The position numbers were made by a program, and so were the translations under genes. A stretch of 64,000 bases of DNA from Desulfuromonas sp. KJ2020 (GTDB lineage: Bacteria > Desulfobacterota > Desulfuromonadia > Desulfuromonadales > SZUA-540): positions 958,424 through 1,022,423 of the forward strand of contig NZ_JAKUKE010000001.1 of assembly GCF_024197615.1 (NCBI RefSeq), read 5' to 3'. The stretch's first letter is position 1. Every line of letters starts with the position of its first letter. Under the pieces are notes generated by a model. It searched no databases and was not told the origin of the DNA. It was given only the letters and a program-made list of their open reading frames with translations. Of this stretch, positions 26,455 to 36,346 are shown piece by piece.

Positions 26455-26982
26455 TTAAATGCTGCGAATGTCCACGGCGGCGGTCTGTTCGGCCTGAACG
26501 AGCCACTTTTCCAGTTCTTTTTTCAGCCCTTCCAGCTGCGGTTGATTGCCGACGATCTTTTCCAGCTCCTTGCGGAACTTGGCGTTGTCCAGCAGGTTGG
26601 ATTTGAGATCTTTCAACAGATTGCGCATGGCCATAAGACTGTGCAGTTCGGGAATCTGCTGGGCGACATGGTCGGGGCGAAAATCCTTCATCGACTTGAA
26701 GGAGAGCCCCACTGAAATTTCACTGCCGTCTTTGGCCAGCAGATTGGGCACATCCATCCGGGCCGAGGGAGCCAGATCGGCCATGACGGATTCAAAGTTG
26801 TCTTTGTTAATGATGATCCTTTCCCGGTCCGCCACTTTGCCCTTGGTCTGGCCGTTACTGAAGTCGCCCATAACCAGCATTTTCAGGGGGAGTTCCATCT
26901 TTTTTTTGTGGCCGCCGGATTCCACGTCCAGGGACAGGTTGATGCGGGCCTTGGGTATCTCTTTTTGATAACTGTCACTCAT
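26455..26982 (-). CDS. tssB: TssB sheath small subunit
   Basis: 175 residues; standard TssB with L-P-L-K-M-L-V-M-G-D-F-S, I-N-K-D-N-F-E-S-V-M, and F-K-S-M-K-D-F-R-P-D-H-V. The ATG is preceded by GGAGAC. Partner of TssC directly downstream. Confidence 0.96.
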   Translation of the reverse strand: MSDSYQKEIPKARINLSLDVESGGHKKKMELPLKMLVMGDFSNGQTKGKVADRERIIINKDNFESVMADLAPSARMDVPNLLAKDGSEISVGLSFKSMKDFRPDHVAQQIPELHSLMAMRNLLKDLKSNLLDNAKFRKELEKIVGNQPQLEGLKKELEKWLVQAEQTAAVDIRSI

Positions 26983-27041
26983 TCTTTGTCTCCTTCACTG
27001 CCGGGGTGCCCGGTGGGTTGTTTAATAAGTAAAAACGGATT

Positions 27042-28565
27042 TCAGACAAAGCCGGCCGCCGCCTCAACATCGATGCGGCAGGCCAGTTTCTGCAGATGTT
27101 CGATCTGTTCCGTCAGCCTGCTTTTGAGCTCCTTCTCGGCGCCCTTGAGCATGCCCTGCAACAGAGCCGTGTGTTGCCGCAGTACGTCGACGGTCAGTTC
27201 AGGCTCCCAGGTCGACAGCGGCTCCTCAAGCAGGCGCGACTTCATCTCTTCGAAGAGAACCTGGGCAATGGAAGCCTTGCCGGCGGCGAGGCAGAGTTGC
27301 GCTTCGGTCATCTTCTTGTGCAGCCGCTGTTTTTCGGTCCCCATGGGAAGGGATCGCAGGCATTGAAGGGCCTCGGCAAGTTTTTTGTTGCGGGCCAGGG
27401 GCAGGGCTTCAGCCAGAAGTTCTTTCCGGAGGGCTTCTTCGGTGTCGTTTTCGGCGGATGTTCGGGGCCTGGCCGGGGCTTCCTGCCAGGTCTGTATCCA
27501 CGTTAGGCAAGCGGCTCCGGTAAAGGGTGTGCCGTCGGCAAAGCTCAGACCGGTCAGCTGTGGATGGCGTTCCAGCAGATCACGCAGGCTGTTACGGATG
27601 AAGAGAGATATATCCGCGCGGCCCATCTGGTCCGCCGCGCTGGCGGCCTGCCACTGGAGGTCGAAGTAAAGGTGGAAACCCGGTTCGAAAAAGAGTTTCT
27701 CGCAGCAGCACAGGGCCTCGGCGCATGAACCGGCTGACAGCTTCTGTTGCAGCTCGGCCCAGCCGCTGGGTCTGGGCGGTGGGATACGGGTCAGGCCGTT
27801 TTCGTCAGGGGGGACGCCCAGGTTGCCCCAGCGCAGGGCCCGTGAAAAACCGAGGGCCCGCAGCCATTCCCCGCCCTCCAGCAGTCGGGTGTGCAGCTGG
27901 CGTGTCACCGTGGTCAGGTCGTGCTCCGAGGCCAAGGACAGCGTCGCTGTGGTCGGCACGGAAGCTGGCCCTCCCGAAGGCTCTTCCGAGGCGGCGGGAC
28001 GCGAGCCGGGGGCCGCGGCCGGTGCTTCAGGTGGCCGCTGTTTGAGGCGTTTGTCGAGCCAGCCAGCCAGGGAGCTCAGGCGAGGAACTTCGTCGCCCAA
28101 GTGTTCCGTCAACAGGTGGTTGATCGCGGCGGTTTCCTCCTGAAGGTTCTGCAACAGAGCCGTTTCGGCCTTTTCTTCGTGCAACTCGACAAAAGAGACC
28201 AGCCGGGGATTGTTCAGCAGTCCCAGGGCCGCCACGCGGGCATTTTCATGGTGGGGAAAACAGTCCGCCCACAGATTTTCGACTAGCCCCCGGTAACAGC
28301 GCAGGGCGTCCAGAAGGCCGGCCGGACCATCGACATAAGTCGTTGACAGCAGATGGTAGCCAGCCAGGCGCAGATCCTTGCTGGTCGCGCTGAGAAGCTT
28401 GCGGCAGAGTTTGGTCACTTCCGGATAGTTGGTGCCCTGGAGTTTGTCGAGCTCTTCCTTGATGAACAGGAATTCGTCCAGATAACGGGGATCGGTGCCT
28501 GCCGGCGAGTCACTTGTCAGAGGACGGCAGATGTCGGCCACCCAGGATTCAGGTGAATAGGTCAT
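27042..28565 (-). CDS. tssA: TssA (ImpA N-terminal domain)
   Basis: 507 residues. The N-terminal ImpA domain is clear: D-S-P-A-G-T-D-P-R-Y, then T-Y-V-D-G-P-A-G-L-L-D-A-L and W-A-D-C-F-P. The middle is Pro/Ala-rich (~180-200) and the C-terminus helical (long TssA type). TssA primes and caps tail assembly. The start overlaps the tagF stop by four bases. Confidence 0.9.
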   Translation of the reverse strand: MTYSPESWVADICRPLTSDSPAGTDPRYLDEFLFIKEELDKLQGTNYPEVTKLCRKLLSATSKDLRLAGYHLLSTTYVDGPAGLLDALRCYRGLVENLWADCFPHHENARVAALGLLNNPRLVSFVELHEEKAETALLQNLQEETAAINHLLTEHLGDEVPRLSSLAGWLDKRLKQRPPEAPAAAPGSRPAASEEPSGGPASVPTTATLSLASEHDLTTVTRQLHTRLLEGGEWLRALGFSRALRWGNLGVPPDENGLTRIPPPRPSGWAELQQKLSAGSCAEALCCCEKLFFEPGFHLYFDLQWQAASAADQMGRADISLFIRNSLRDLLERHPQLTGLSFADGTPFTGAACLTWIQTWQEAPARPRTSAENDTEEALRKELLAEALPLARNKKLAEALQCLRSLPMGTEKQRLHKKMTEAQLCLAAGKASIAQVLFEEMKSRLLEEPLSTWEPELTVDVLRQHTALLQGMLKGAEKELKSRLTEQIEHLQKLACRIDVEAAAGFV

Positions 28566-29578
28566 CCTAGCATCTCCCGGCGGCCGGTACGGTAAAGCAC
28601 GTCCAGCATGCTGGCGTCATCCTTGTCCAGCAGATTTCTGAGGTCGATGCGGCTGGAAAAAGCAGACAGCTTTGACCATTCCCGGCCCAGATCGAAAACC
28701 GCGTTGTCGTCCAGCTCGTGATTGAGCAGTGGCAGCAGGTAGGATGGGAGCAGCGGCCGGAAAAAGAGGGTCAGACTGGGCTCGCTCTCTGCTGTTCCTT
28801 CACTCCAGAAGTAGTGAGCCCGCCAGAAGCGATCCTCGAGGATTGATTCGACCATTTGGACCCAAAAGACAACCGAAGCTGTTTGTTCCCGCGCGGGTAA
28901 GGGCAGGCGTATGCCCCAGTGGGTCCGGCTGGCCCCGCGCTGCAGCACGGTTTTCAAGACGTTGTAGAAAGTCTGCCAGAACTGTTCGCGATTCTCCTTG
29001 GCAATAGGTTGCCGCAGCCCGTTCCAGTAGTGTCCCATGGTCAGCTTGTCAAAGCCGCGTATCTGGCTTTCGAGCAGCTCGCGCTGTGTCAGGGCAGGGT
29101 TTTCAAAGTTTTCCTGATCCAGTTCGCCTAGCAGTCTGGTCAGCGTGACATTCTCTCGCTGCAGGTGCACCGGATTGTCGCCGTAGTCGAAACAGTGGTC
29201 GAAGACAAAAGGCGCCGTAGCCCGATGGCCGTGCATTAGGGGAGCGGGGGCCATCCATAGCAGGGCAAAAGGGTAGATGCGTCCGCTCTTGTCCTGACTG
29301 GAGCGCAGCGTACCGATCAGGTTGTGATCCTGTTCGCCACCGGTCAGGACAAAATGATGCCGGGCAAATTGACGGTATGCGGACGGCCAGCCTTTTGGAT
29401 GTAGGCGCGTGATGGTGCCCACCCCTTCTTGCAGCCACTTTTCGAATGCGGTGGTCTCGCGGCAGCAGAGGTTGTGGCGAATGAAATCGCCGTGAAGGGG
29501 CAATTTGCCGAAGCAGGCCGTACGCAGCCGAGACGATGGGTTGATGTTTGCCCTCGTCTTTTCAAACAGTCCAAACAT
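28562..29578 (-). CDS. tagF: TagF (ImpM) post-translational regulator
   Basis: 338 residues with the TagF start C-F-G-K-L-P-L-H-G-D-F-I-R-H and D-K-S-G-R-I-Y-P-F-A-L. TagF represses T6SS firing, usually balanced by PpkA/PppA, but neither kinase nor phosphatase is in this cluster. Lies 12 bases after tssM. Confidence 0.88.
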   Translation of the reverse strand: MFGLFEKTRANINPSSRLRTACFGKLPLHGDFIRHNLCCRETTAFEKWLQEGVGTITRLHPKGWPSAYRQFARHHFVLTGGEQDHNLIGTLRSSQDKSGRIYPFALLWMAPAPLMHGHRATAPFVFDHCFDYGDNPVHLQRENVTLTRLLGELDQENFENPALTQRELLESQIRGFDKLTMGHYWNGLRQPIAKENREQFWQTFYNVLKTVLQRGASRTHWGIRLPLPAREQTASVVFWVQMVESILEDRFWRAHYFWSEGTAESEPSLTLFFRPLLPSYLLPLLNHELDDNAVFDLGREWSKLSAFSSRIDLRNLLDKDDASMLDVLYRTGRREMLG

Positions 29579-29590
29579 GGAGGAGCCCTG

Positions 29591-32500
29591 TCAAAAAATA
29601 GTGGCCGGCAGCCGGAAGTCGGAGAACAGGCCGCTGACGAAGATATTTCTGTCACGATCGGGGCGAAGTTTGAGCTGAACGGTCAGGGTGTGGCCCGGAG
29701 CCGATTCCAGATCCCAGGCCAGCATGTAGCCATCGGGGTCGTTGGTGATTCGCGCCTGTTTGAGCAGATGAAAGAGGCTCCAGTCGCCGGCGAAGTCGAG
29801 CTTGCCGAGCGCGCGATTGCCACTGGTTGTCCCGCCGACGACAGCAAGGGGCATCTGCTCATCGCCGGGCCACTTGAAGTGCCGCCATTCCTGAGGCTCG
29901 TTTTGGTAAATCATCTGCTGTCCACTGGCTTCAAAGCGCACCATGCGCAAGCCGCGGCTAGGAATGGGGTAGATGGAAAAATGTACGTCGGGATGGTTTT
30001 GCCCCTGCCGGAAGAGACCGGAACTGATCTGCGATGCCTGGGTCAGCGAGCGCAGCAGAGAGGGGTTGAGTTTGACGCCGATCCCAAGCCAGGACTTTTC
30101 TGCCCACTGATGACGTTTTTTCCGCAGAAAGGGTTTGAGCTGTTCGTCGGTGAAGCTCCAGATAATGCCATTGTCCGGACGAAAGAAGTCGGAAACGTCG
30201 TTAAGTGAGGCGTCAGAGCCAGTGAGGCTGAAGGGAAACCGGTCGACAATCTTGCGTTTGTAATGCAGGAAAACCGTGCCGTTCCATTGGTTCTGCAGAT
30301 AGTTCCGGGTTTGCTCAATGGTCATCAGCCAGGCCTGCTGAATCGGATTGGTAAGAACCTGCTCGGCCACCTTGCGGGTGCGGGCTTCAATGCCGTTGAG
30401 AAGACTTTTGGTGGAAAGCCAGCATTTGTACAACTCCGAATCGTTGGCGCCGCTGCCGCCCAGAATGCCGGCCGCATAGTGAAAACAGTCCTGCTGAACA
30501 TCAATGGTGGCGGCCAACTGCTCAATTTCCGCTTGGGCCGAAGCCAGGGCCAGCAGGTATTGATTGATCAACAGACTGGTGTTCATTTTATCGCCGGCAT
30601 CTGCGAGTTTGCGCAGGTCATGCAGGGGCGCCTCCAGTTCCGGCACCAGGTTGCTTTCCCGGGAACCTGAGAAAACCTGACTCTCGTTGCCTTCCGAAAG
30701 GTTGATATTCCTGGACACAACCTGCATGAGCTCGGCGATGGGCCCATCGTTGCGCGCAAGGAGCAGCATCTTCTTGCTGGCATCGTCCAGGGAACGGAAA
30801 GGGTCCAACCGGGTTCCTTCCAACATTTTGAACCAGTGTTCCGCGTATTCAGTGAAATAGAGGCCGCGGATTTCCTGCTCTAACTGGCGGGAAAGTTCTT
30901 CATTCACATGGTTTGAATCGGTGTTGTCATCCGTTGTCTGCAGGTAGCCGGTCACCCAGTCGCCACGGCTCGCCAGGGCGACGAGATCCTGTATTTCTGC
31001 TCGGGTGAATTCGTGCCACCCCTTGGCGGTATACATAAAGGGAACCGCATGGGCACTGCTGAGAAGGCCACGCCCAGGCCCTTTAATCATGTCCTGCAGG
31101 GCGAGATCACGGGCCTGCAGCCTGCCCTTGTTGCGGATCTGCGCATACAGCCGTTTGGGATCCGGCAGGGCTTTCAGGTGGTACTGGGCCTCAACCACCA
31201 GCTCCTGATCCACCTGACGTGGCTCCACAAAGTCCGGATGATCCTGGGGAACCTGCATGTGTGAGAGGTAGGTTCGCAGCAGGACTTCGAGATCGCGATT
31301 GTTTTTTTCTTCAACGGGTTTGTCGGCGCTGGATTCCGGCAGCCTTTTTATCAGCCGCGACAGGAGGATTCTGGTCGCTTCATCAAGGTCAAGGCGGTCA
31401 GGACGGTTGAGCATCAGGTAGGCTTTGAGTCCATCATAGTAATCGTCGCGAATGGTGTCCTGTCGTTTGGCCGATGAGGCGGGCCACTGCTTGCCGTAGG
31501 TGGCCAGTTCGATCTCGAGGTCGTCCAGGGCCGGCTGAAAGAACAGGCGTTCGAAGGACCCAAGCAAGAGGGAGCGGATTGCCGGAAGTTGCCTGTCCCC
31601 TTCATAGACGCCCATTGCCAGAGAGAGGGGGAGTTTTTCCTCATACGCCTTGAGCTTCTGATAGTGTCGCAACACCTCGGTCAGGGCAGAAAAGCGCTCC
31701 GAGGGGGCAGGCTGTTTCGCTTCGACCACATCGGCAAGACGTTCGGCGGCCTCATCCCCTTTTTTCAGCAGCAGAGTGTTGGCGGTCAGAGTGGTGCTCA
31801 GCAACATGACACTGCCGGCAATAAGGCCGAGACAGCCGACGATACTGACTGTTTTCAGGGTGCGGTGTATGATTCCCGATTTTTTGGTGCGGCTGACATC
31901 CTGGGCATTGGGAAAGACGACGGACTGAAAGAAGTTTTTGACAAAGAAGCTGGTGGGTTCTGGAAGTTCCGTGGCTTCTCTGTCTTCGATAAAGCCGAAA
32001 GCCTGGCGCATTTTTCCCAGGATTTTTTGAATGGGTGTTCCCTCCTGGGTGGCACTCGTCAGGTAGATGCCGCAGAAGTTGGGCGTATCCTGGTAGGGAT
32101 TTTCCTTGGTCAGGCGGGTGATGAAATCGACCAGCCGGTTTTGGGCGGCCTCGAATTGACCGGGAAAATCGAAGAGCTCGTTTTTGGCTTGAATTTTCCG
32201 TACGAGAGACAGCTTGTACAGGCGCATTTCGGTCAAGCGGCGGTGCAATTCCCCCATTTTGGTGCGGAAGAGGTCGCCAATGTTCTGGGGTGCCTCGTGG
32301 CCCAGCCAGCAGCCCCAGACCTGGTCCCGCTCTTTGTCATCGAGATCGGCGAAATAGGAGGTGAAGCCATGCAGGAGGTCGCATTTGGTAAATACGACAT
32401 AAATGGGAAAAACGCAGCCAAGGCGGGAGGTCAGTTCATCAATGCGATCCCGGATGATTTTGACATGCCGCTCGATTTCCTGGTCGTCGGCAGTGAGCAA

Positions 32501-33163
32501 ATCGGCCAGACTGATTGCCACAATGGCGCCGTTAAGCGGTTGGCGGCGACGGTGCTTGCGCAGCAGCGCCAAAAAAGCCAGCCATTCCGGGCGATCGTCC
32601 TGCTCGGTGGTGTAGCGTCCCGCCGTATCCAGCAGGACGGCTTCGTTGGAAAACCACCAGTCGCAGTTGCGTGTGCCCCCGAAACCGCGAATATCGATAT
32701 CGTTGTCGTGAGCATAAGGGAAGTGGAGCCCCGAGTTACGAAGCAGCGAGGTTTTACCAGCGGCTGCCGGGCCGATGATCATAAACCAGGGCAGAGCGTA
32801 CAGCGCGGCGTTGCCCCGGTGTTGTGAACCCAGTTCTGACGATTTGAGAGAGGCGATGGCCTGGTTCATCTTGCCGCGCAGCTCTTCTATCTCGGCCTGT
32901 CGGGACTGGTCCTGTTCAATGTGCGCATCGAGGTCTTTGCGAAACAGGTTGGAGCGATTCTTCACGACCATGCGACGGATCAGCCAGACGCCGACGAAAA
33001 AGACCAGAACACCAATGATCAGGTAGGCTCGGAGGGTCGTCTCCGTCAGGCCGACATAGGGGCCGGCCCACCATATCAGTGAGAGAATCAGCATGAGACC
33101 CAGGATGCGGGAGCCGAGGCGGCCGAAAAGATACGCCTGAATGATGAGCAATATGTTTTGCAT
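29591..33163 (-). CDS. tssM: TssM (IcmF) inner-membrane protein
   Basis: 1190 residues. Two N-terminal membrane helices (~18-65), an NTPase domain with an intact Walker A G-P-A-A-A-G-K-T-S-L-L (~132) and V-L-L-D-T-A-G-R-Y, a third helix (~437-460), then the large periplasmic part that contacts TssJ. With TssJ and TssL it forms the trans-envelope complex. The intact Walker A is worth noting since some TssM proteins lack it. Confidence 0.95.
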   Translation of the reverse strand: MQNILLIIQAYLFGRLGSRILGLMLILSLIWWAGPYVGLTETTLRAYLIIGVLVFFVGVWLIRRMVVKNRSNLFRKDLDAHIEQDQSRQAEIEELRGKMNQAIASLKSSELGSQHRGNAALYALPWFMIIGPAAAGKTSLLRNSGLHFPYAHDNDIDIRGFGGTRNCDWWFSNEAVLLDTAGRYTTEQDDRPEWLAFLALLRKHRRRQPLNGAIVAISLADLLTADDQEIERHVKIIRDRIDELTSRLGCVFPIYVVFTKCDLLHGFTSYFADLDDKERDQVWGCWLGHEAPQNIGDLFRTKMGELHRRLTEMRLYKLSLVRKIQAKNELFDFPGQFEAAQNRLVDFITRLTKENPYQDTPNFCGIYLTSATQEGTPIQKILGKMRQAFGFIEDREATELPEPTSFFVKNFFQSVVFPNAQDVSRTKKSGIIHRTLKTVSIVGCLGLIAGSVMLLSTTLTANTLLLKKGDEAAERLADVVEAKQPAPSERFSALTEVLRHYQKLKAYEEKLPLSLAMGVYEGDRQLPAIRSLLLGSFERLFFQPALDDLEIELATYGKQWPASSAKRQDTIRDDYYDGLKAYLMLNRPDRLDLDEATRILLSRLIKRLPESSADKPVEEKNNRDLEVLLRTYLSHMQVPQDHPDFVEPRQVDQELVVEAQYHLKALPDPKRLYAQIRNKGRLQARDLALQDMIKGPGRGLLSSAHAVPFMYTAKGWHEFTRAEIQDLVALASRGDWVTGYLQTTDDNTDSNHVNEELSRQLEQEIRGLYFTEYAEHWFKMLEGTRLDPFRSLDDASKKMLLLARNDGPIAELMQVVSRNINLSEGNESQVFSGSRESNLVPELEAPLHDLRKLADAGDKMNTSLLINQYLLALASAQAEIEQLAATIDVQQDCFHYAAGILGGSGANDSELYKCWLSTKSLLNGIEARTRKVAEQVLTNPIQQAWLMTIEQTRNYLQNQWNGTVFLHYKRKIVDRFPFSLTGSDASLNDVSDFFRPDNGIIWSFTDEQLKPFLRKKRHQWAEKSWLGIGVKLNPSLLRSLTQASQISSGLFRQGQNHPDVHFSIYPIPSRGLRMVRFEASGQQMIYQNEPQEWRHFKWPGDEQMPLAVVGGTTSGNRALGKLDFAGDWSLFHLLKQARITNDPDGYMLAWDLESAPGHTLTVQLKLRPDRDRNIFVSGLFSDFRLPATIF

Positions 33164-33192
33164 GGAATTGTCCTGAAAGGTTGATGAAGGGG

Positions 33193-33918
33193 CTAATAGA
33201 GGGCGGAAGAGCGTTTAAAAACGGTTTTCTGCTGTTGTTGGATATGGTCGACGCTGGCCTGGGCCATGTTGCCGGATACCAGGGAGTAGCCGATGTAAGT
33301 AAAAAAAATGACGGAAATGGTCACTACAGCGATAACCCAGTAAGGAACCTGTCTTCGCATCCTGTTGATCAGGGCATGTCCGGGAAGGCCGACCGGAGCC
33401 AGCTGGCGTGGCGGCTGACCCCGGTACCCATCGATCTGGCTGCGCAGGTCCACCTGCAGGGCCATCAGCTTCTCAAGGCCTTTGACTTTATAGGCGCCTT
33501 CGAAACCAAGCTGCAGACAGTAGTAATAAAGTTCCAGCAGATGAAGATTTTCCTCCCCGCCCTGACGCAGGTTGGTCAGGCGTGTAAAGAACCCTTCGCC
33601 TGCCGTATGTTCCCCGAAAAAATCGAGCTGAAGAGGTTTGGCCATCCACTGCAGGCGGCCCGGCCAGGTTGAACTCAGGACCATTTCATCGATGAAGGCG
33701 GCCATGGCGTAGCGGGCATCTTTCTGCTCCACCATGCCGATCTGCAGATCAAAGGTCTTTTTCTCCATGGCGGCAAACTCCGCCAGAATGCGTTCACGAA
33801 AGCTGTCATCCAGAGTGGCGGCTTTCTGGTCATTTTTCAGGGGCGCCACCAGGGAAAACAAGACCTCACAGCATTGAAGAAGAGGGTTGTGGGGGGCGGT
33901 TCGGGATTGCGTTTGCAT
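33193..33918 (-). CDS. tssL: TssL (DotU family)
   Basis: 241 residues. A cytoplasmic DotU domain (L-L-E-L-Y-Y-Y-C-L-Q-L-G-F-E-G at ~150) followed by one C-terminal membrane helix (V-P-Y-W-V-I-A-V-V-T-I-S-V-I-F-F). There is no OmpA-like peptidoglycan-binding extension, so wall anchoring must come from another protein. Six bases separate it from tssK. Confidence 0.94.
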   Translation of the reverse strand: MQTQSRTAPHNPLLQCCEVLFSLVAPLKNDQKAATLDDSFRERILAEFAAMEKKTFDLQIGMVEQKDARYAMAAFIDEMVLSSTWPGRLQWMAKPLQLDFFGEHTAGEGFFTRLTNLRQGGEENLHLLELYYYCLQLGFEGAYKVKGLEKLMALQVDLRSQIDGYRGQPPRQLAPVGLPGHALINRMRRQVPYWVIAVVTISVIFFTYIGYSLVSGNMAQASVDHIQQQQKTVFKRSSALY

Positions 33919-33923
33919 GTCAG

Positions 33924-35252
33924 TTATTCCTCAACCGTTACGAGTTTGACATCTGCCGTGCTGAACAGGTGGGGCAGATAGATCGCCAGGGTGCCCTCGG
34001 TTTTAATCTGGGCCCAAAAGTCACCCCGGGCTTCGAGTCGAAAATATTCATAGCCGCTGCGGGTGGATAGCTTTGCCGGCGGTCGCTGGGTGTGAATGAG
34101 TCGTACCCCGGGCAGGGCCGTGGCCACCACGGTTTCGATGACGCTGCGAGGCGTCACCTTGACCTGGCGGGCGAAGTCGGTAATCCAATTGGGGTCATCC
34201 GACTCGTAGAGCGCCTCCAGAAAGAAGGTGTGCTGACTGAAGACCGCTTCGGGAATTTCATGGCAGCACAGAAGGCTGCTGCTTTCCCTTTCAAGGTCGA
34301 GCGACGACGGTTTGCTGGTGCTTTTGATCTCCAGCAGACTCGTGAGCATACCCTCAAGTCGTTGGAATATTAGAGTCAGTTCTTCCTGGTTGTAAGGCGG
34401 GATGAAGTCGATGGTCAGTTCGCTGTGGTGGGTGCAAAACGCCCCGAGGCTCTGGCACAGAAGCCGGTACAGCTGTTCTGGGTGCAGGTCGGGGTTTTGG
34501 TGCAGATGTCGCAGCTGCGGGATCGCCATGTTGAGGTTGCGCAGCAGATTGTCGCTGCCGGGGTCGGCTTTGGCGAATTGGGCCGAGCCGCCGTCGCAGC
34601 CCGCCCGGGTCTGCTCAATCTGTTTCCGTTTGGCGTTCAGGGAGTCAACCATGCGGCCAAGGCGCTGCAGCAGTACCGGCGAGGCGGCTATCCGGCAGAC
34701 GGGAGGAATGAACCCTTCCGTCAGTCGGTAGTGATGGTCGCCGTCGTGGATGACTTCGGCGATTTTAAGGCGCAGAAAGGGCTGCGTGGCCTGTTCGCCG
34801 GATAGCAGATGCAGATTGGGTTTGGCCAGCAGGATCTCCCGCTTGCGGCTGGCATCGAAACTGTCCTCCAGGTCGCGATAGTTCGCCAGCCAGCCACTGG
34901 CCTGGTTGCGTTGTGGGTAGCCGGAGATTCCGGCGACGTGCTGGTTGGAGGGAACCGCCAGATAAATGGCCAGAGGTTCGCCGGCCGGCGCTTTCAGCTC
35001 ACAGGAGAGCGGCTCATCCACCGAAGAGTGATATTCGGCCAGCCGTCCATCCTGAAAAAGTATTCTGGCCTCAAGCAGTTGAAAACGCCCCAGGCTCAAT
35101 GCTTCCTGGTCGATCGCCAGGGAGATGACCCCCCAACAGAAGGGGTTCAAAAGGGACTGCAGCATATGTTGTGCCCGTTCCCGCTGGCTATCCCATGCCT
35201 GAAAGTGCTGTTGGCTCAAAAAGAGGCCTTCGGCCCAAACGACTTTATTCAT
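33924..35252 (-). CDS. tssK: TssK baseplate connector
   Basis: 442 residues beginning M-N-K-V-V-W-A-E-G-L-F-L-S-Q-Q-H-F-Q, the TssK signature, with I-P-E-A-V-F-S-Q-H-T-F-F-L in the C-terminal half. It joins the baseplate to TssL/TssM. Confidence 0.95.
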   Translation of the reverse strand: MNKVVWAEGLFLSQQHFQAWDSQRERAQHMLQSLLNPFCWGVISLAIDQEALSLGRFQLLEARILFQDGRLAEYHSSVDEPLSCELKAPAGEPLAIYLAVPSNQHVAGISGYPQRNQASGWLANYRDLEDSFDASRKREILLAKPNLHLLSGEQATQPFLRLKIAEVIHDGDHHYRLTEGFIPPVCRIAASPVLLQRLGRMVDSLNAKRKQIEQTRAGCDGGSAQFAKADPGSDNLLRNLNMAIPQLRHLHQNPDLHPEQLYRLLCQSLGAFCTHHSELTIDFIPPYNQEELTLIFQRLEGMLTSLLEIKSTSKPSSLDLERESSSLLCCHEIPEAVFSQHTFFLEALYESDDPNWITDFARQVKVTPRSVIETVVATALPGVRLIHTQRPPAKLSTRSGYEYFRLEARGDFWAQIKTEGTLAIYLPHLFSTADVKLVTVEE

Positions 35253-35315
35253 ACAGCGCTTCCATGGCCGGCCCGGCTTTGTCTTTTGAAATCATCTTCC
35301 GTTGCATGGGTGCCC

Positions 35316-35783
35316 TCAGTTCACAAGGCGAAGACTGTTGTCTTGCAGCAAGGCTTCAAGATTGGTGGAAAGATCGATCCATAGAAAAGAACGGTCGGCC
35401 CGTTTGATGACCCGCCAGTTATTGTCCGCCTGATTGTGAAAGGCGGCCATGACGCCGACGAATTGGGCTTGGTCATGGCGTTCAATTTCCAGTTTCTGTT
35501 GGGAGGCCGGATCCAGGGTCAGAATTTCTTTACGCAGCAGTTGGTTGCCCAAAACAGAAGTTTCCGATTTCCACAACTCGTCAAACGTGGCGCTTTCAAA
35601 TGCTTTGTTATCGCGAAGCTGGTAGATCCGTACCACGACCGGCAACGCCTCTTTGTGCTCGTTCATGTTGAGGGTGGCCGTGGAGGACAGGCTGACTTTC
35701 ACCTTGGGGGCGGAACAGCCGCCCAGCAAGCAGGCGGTCAGTACAGCGAGAAGAAAGACGATCATGGAATGATTTTTGTTCAT
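35316..35783 (-). CDS. tssJ: TssJ outer-membrane lipoprotein
   Basis: 155 residues with a lipobox L-L-G-G-C (lipid Cys at ~23) and the TssJ features V-V-V-R-I-Y-Q-L-R and F-D-E-L-W-K. It anchors the TssM periplasmic domain to the outer membrane. Confidence 0.92.
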   Translation of the reverse strand: MNKNHSMIVFLLAVLTACLLGGCSAPKVKVSLSSTATLNMNEHKEALPVVVRIYQLRDNKAFESATFDELWKSETSVLGNQLLRKEILTLDPASQQKLEIERHDQAQFVGVMAAFHNQADNNWRVIKRADRSFLWIDLSTNLEALLQDNSLRLVN

Positions 35784-35806
35784 GGCGGCTCCTTGAAGGC
35801 TGATAG

Positions 35807-36346
35807 CTATTGGACCGGAAGGGGGGTGGCGAGTCGATTCCGGTACGCGATGTATTCTTTAACGAAACCACTGACGATCAGTTCCTGGTGGCGAAGATAG
35901 TCGTTTTCGCGGTAGTTGCGGTGCAGGCGGCTGTAGCTCAACCAGGCGAAGGGACGCCAGCCGAAGAGGCTGAAGGTACGGGAACGGATGCTGGCGGGAG
36001 ACAGCTTCTCAAGCGATTCCTTGGCTACGCCGTCGAGGGCCCCATGCAGCGCCAGTTGATGGGCAATCAGGTCGTGCAGGACCCCTGAGAGGTTCTTTTG
36101 CCCTTCCTCCTTGTCGTTCAGCCAGCCCAGCAGCACCTGCTCAAATTCAGTTTGCCCAAGAGAAGCGGCCTCATGGCTGAAGACTCGGCTGTGAGGCAAC
36201 CCGAATTCGACTGAGAAGCGCCGCTGTCCTTCGATTAATCTGGCCAGTCCGCCACAGACCGCCAGAAGAGCGCTTTCAGCCGATGACTTCACCTCGACGG
36301 GCCGATTTAAGGTTTTATGGCGACCAGAAATGGCACAGTTCAACAT
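35807..36346 (-). CDS. TagH-like protein without an FHA domain
   Basis: 179 residues, first gene of the main T6SS operon. The segment V-L-H-D-L-I-A-H-Q-L-A-L-H followed by L-E-K-L-S-P-A-S-I matches the C-terminal domain of TagH/Fha proteins (D-L-x-x-H-Q-x-A-L, then L-x-P), but the N-terminal forkhead-associated phosphothreonine domain is absent. In this cluster, which also has no PpkA kinase or PppA phosphatase, loss of the FHA domain fits a system not driven by threonine phosphorylation. The start has AAGGA nine bases upstream. Confidence 0.6.
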   Translation of the reverse strand: MLNCAISGRHKTLNRPVEVKSSAESALLAVCGGLARLIEGQRRFSVEFGLPHSRVFSHEAASLGQTEFEQVLLGWLNDKEEGQKNLSGVLHDLIAHQLALHGALDGVAKESLEKLSPASIRSRTFSLFGWRPFAWLSYSRLHRNYRENDYLRHQELIVSGFVKEYIAYRNRLATPLPVQ

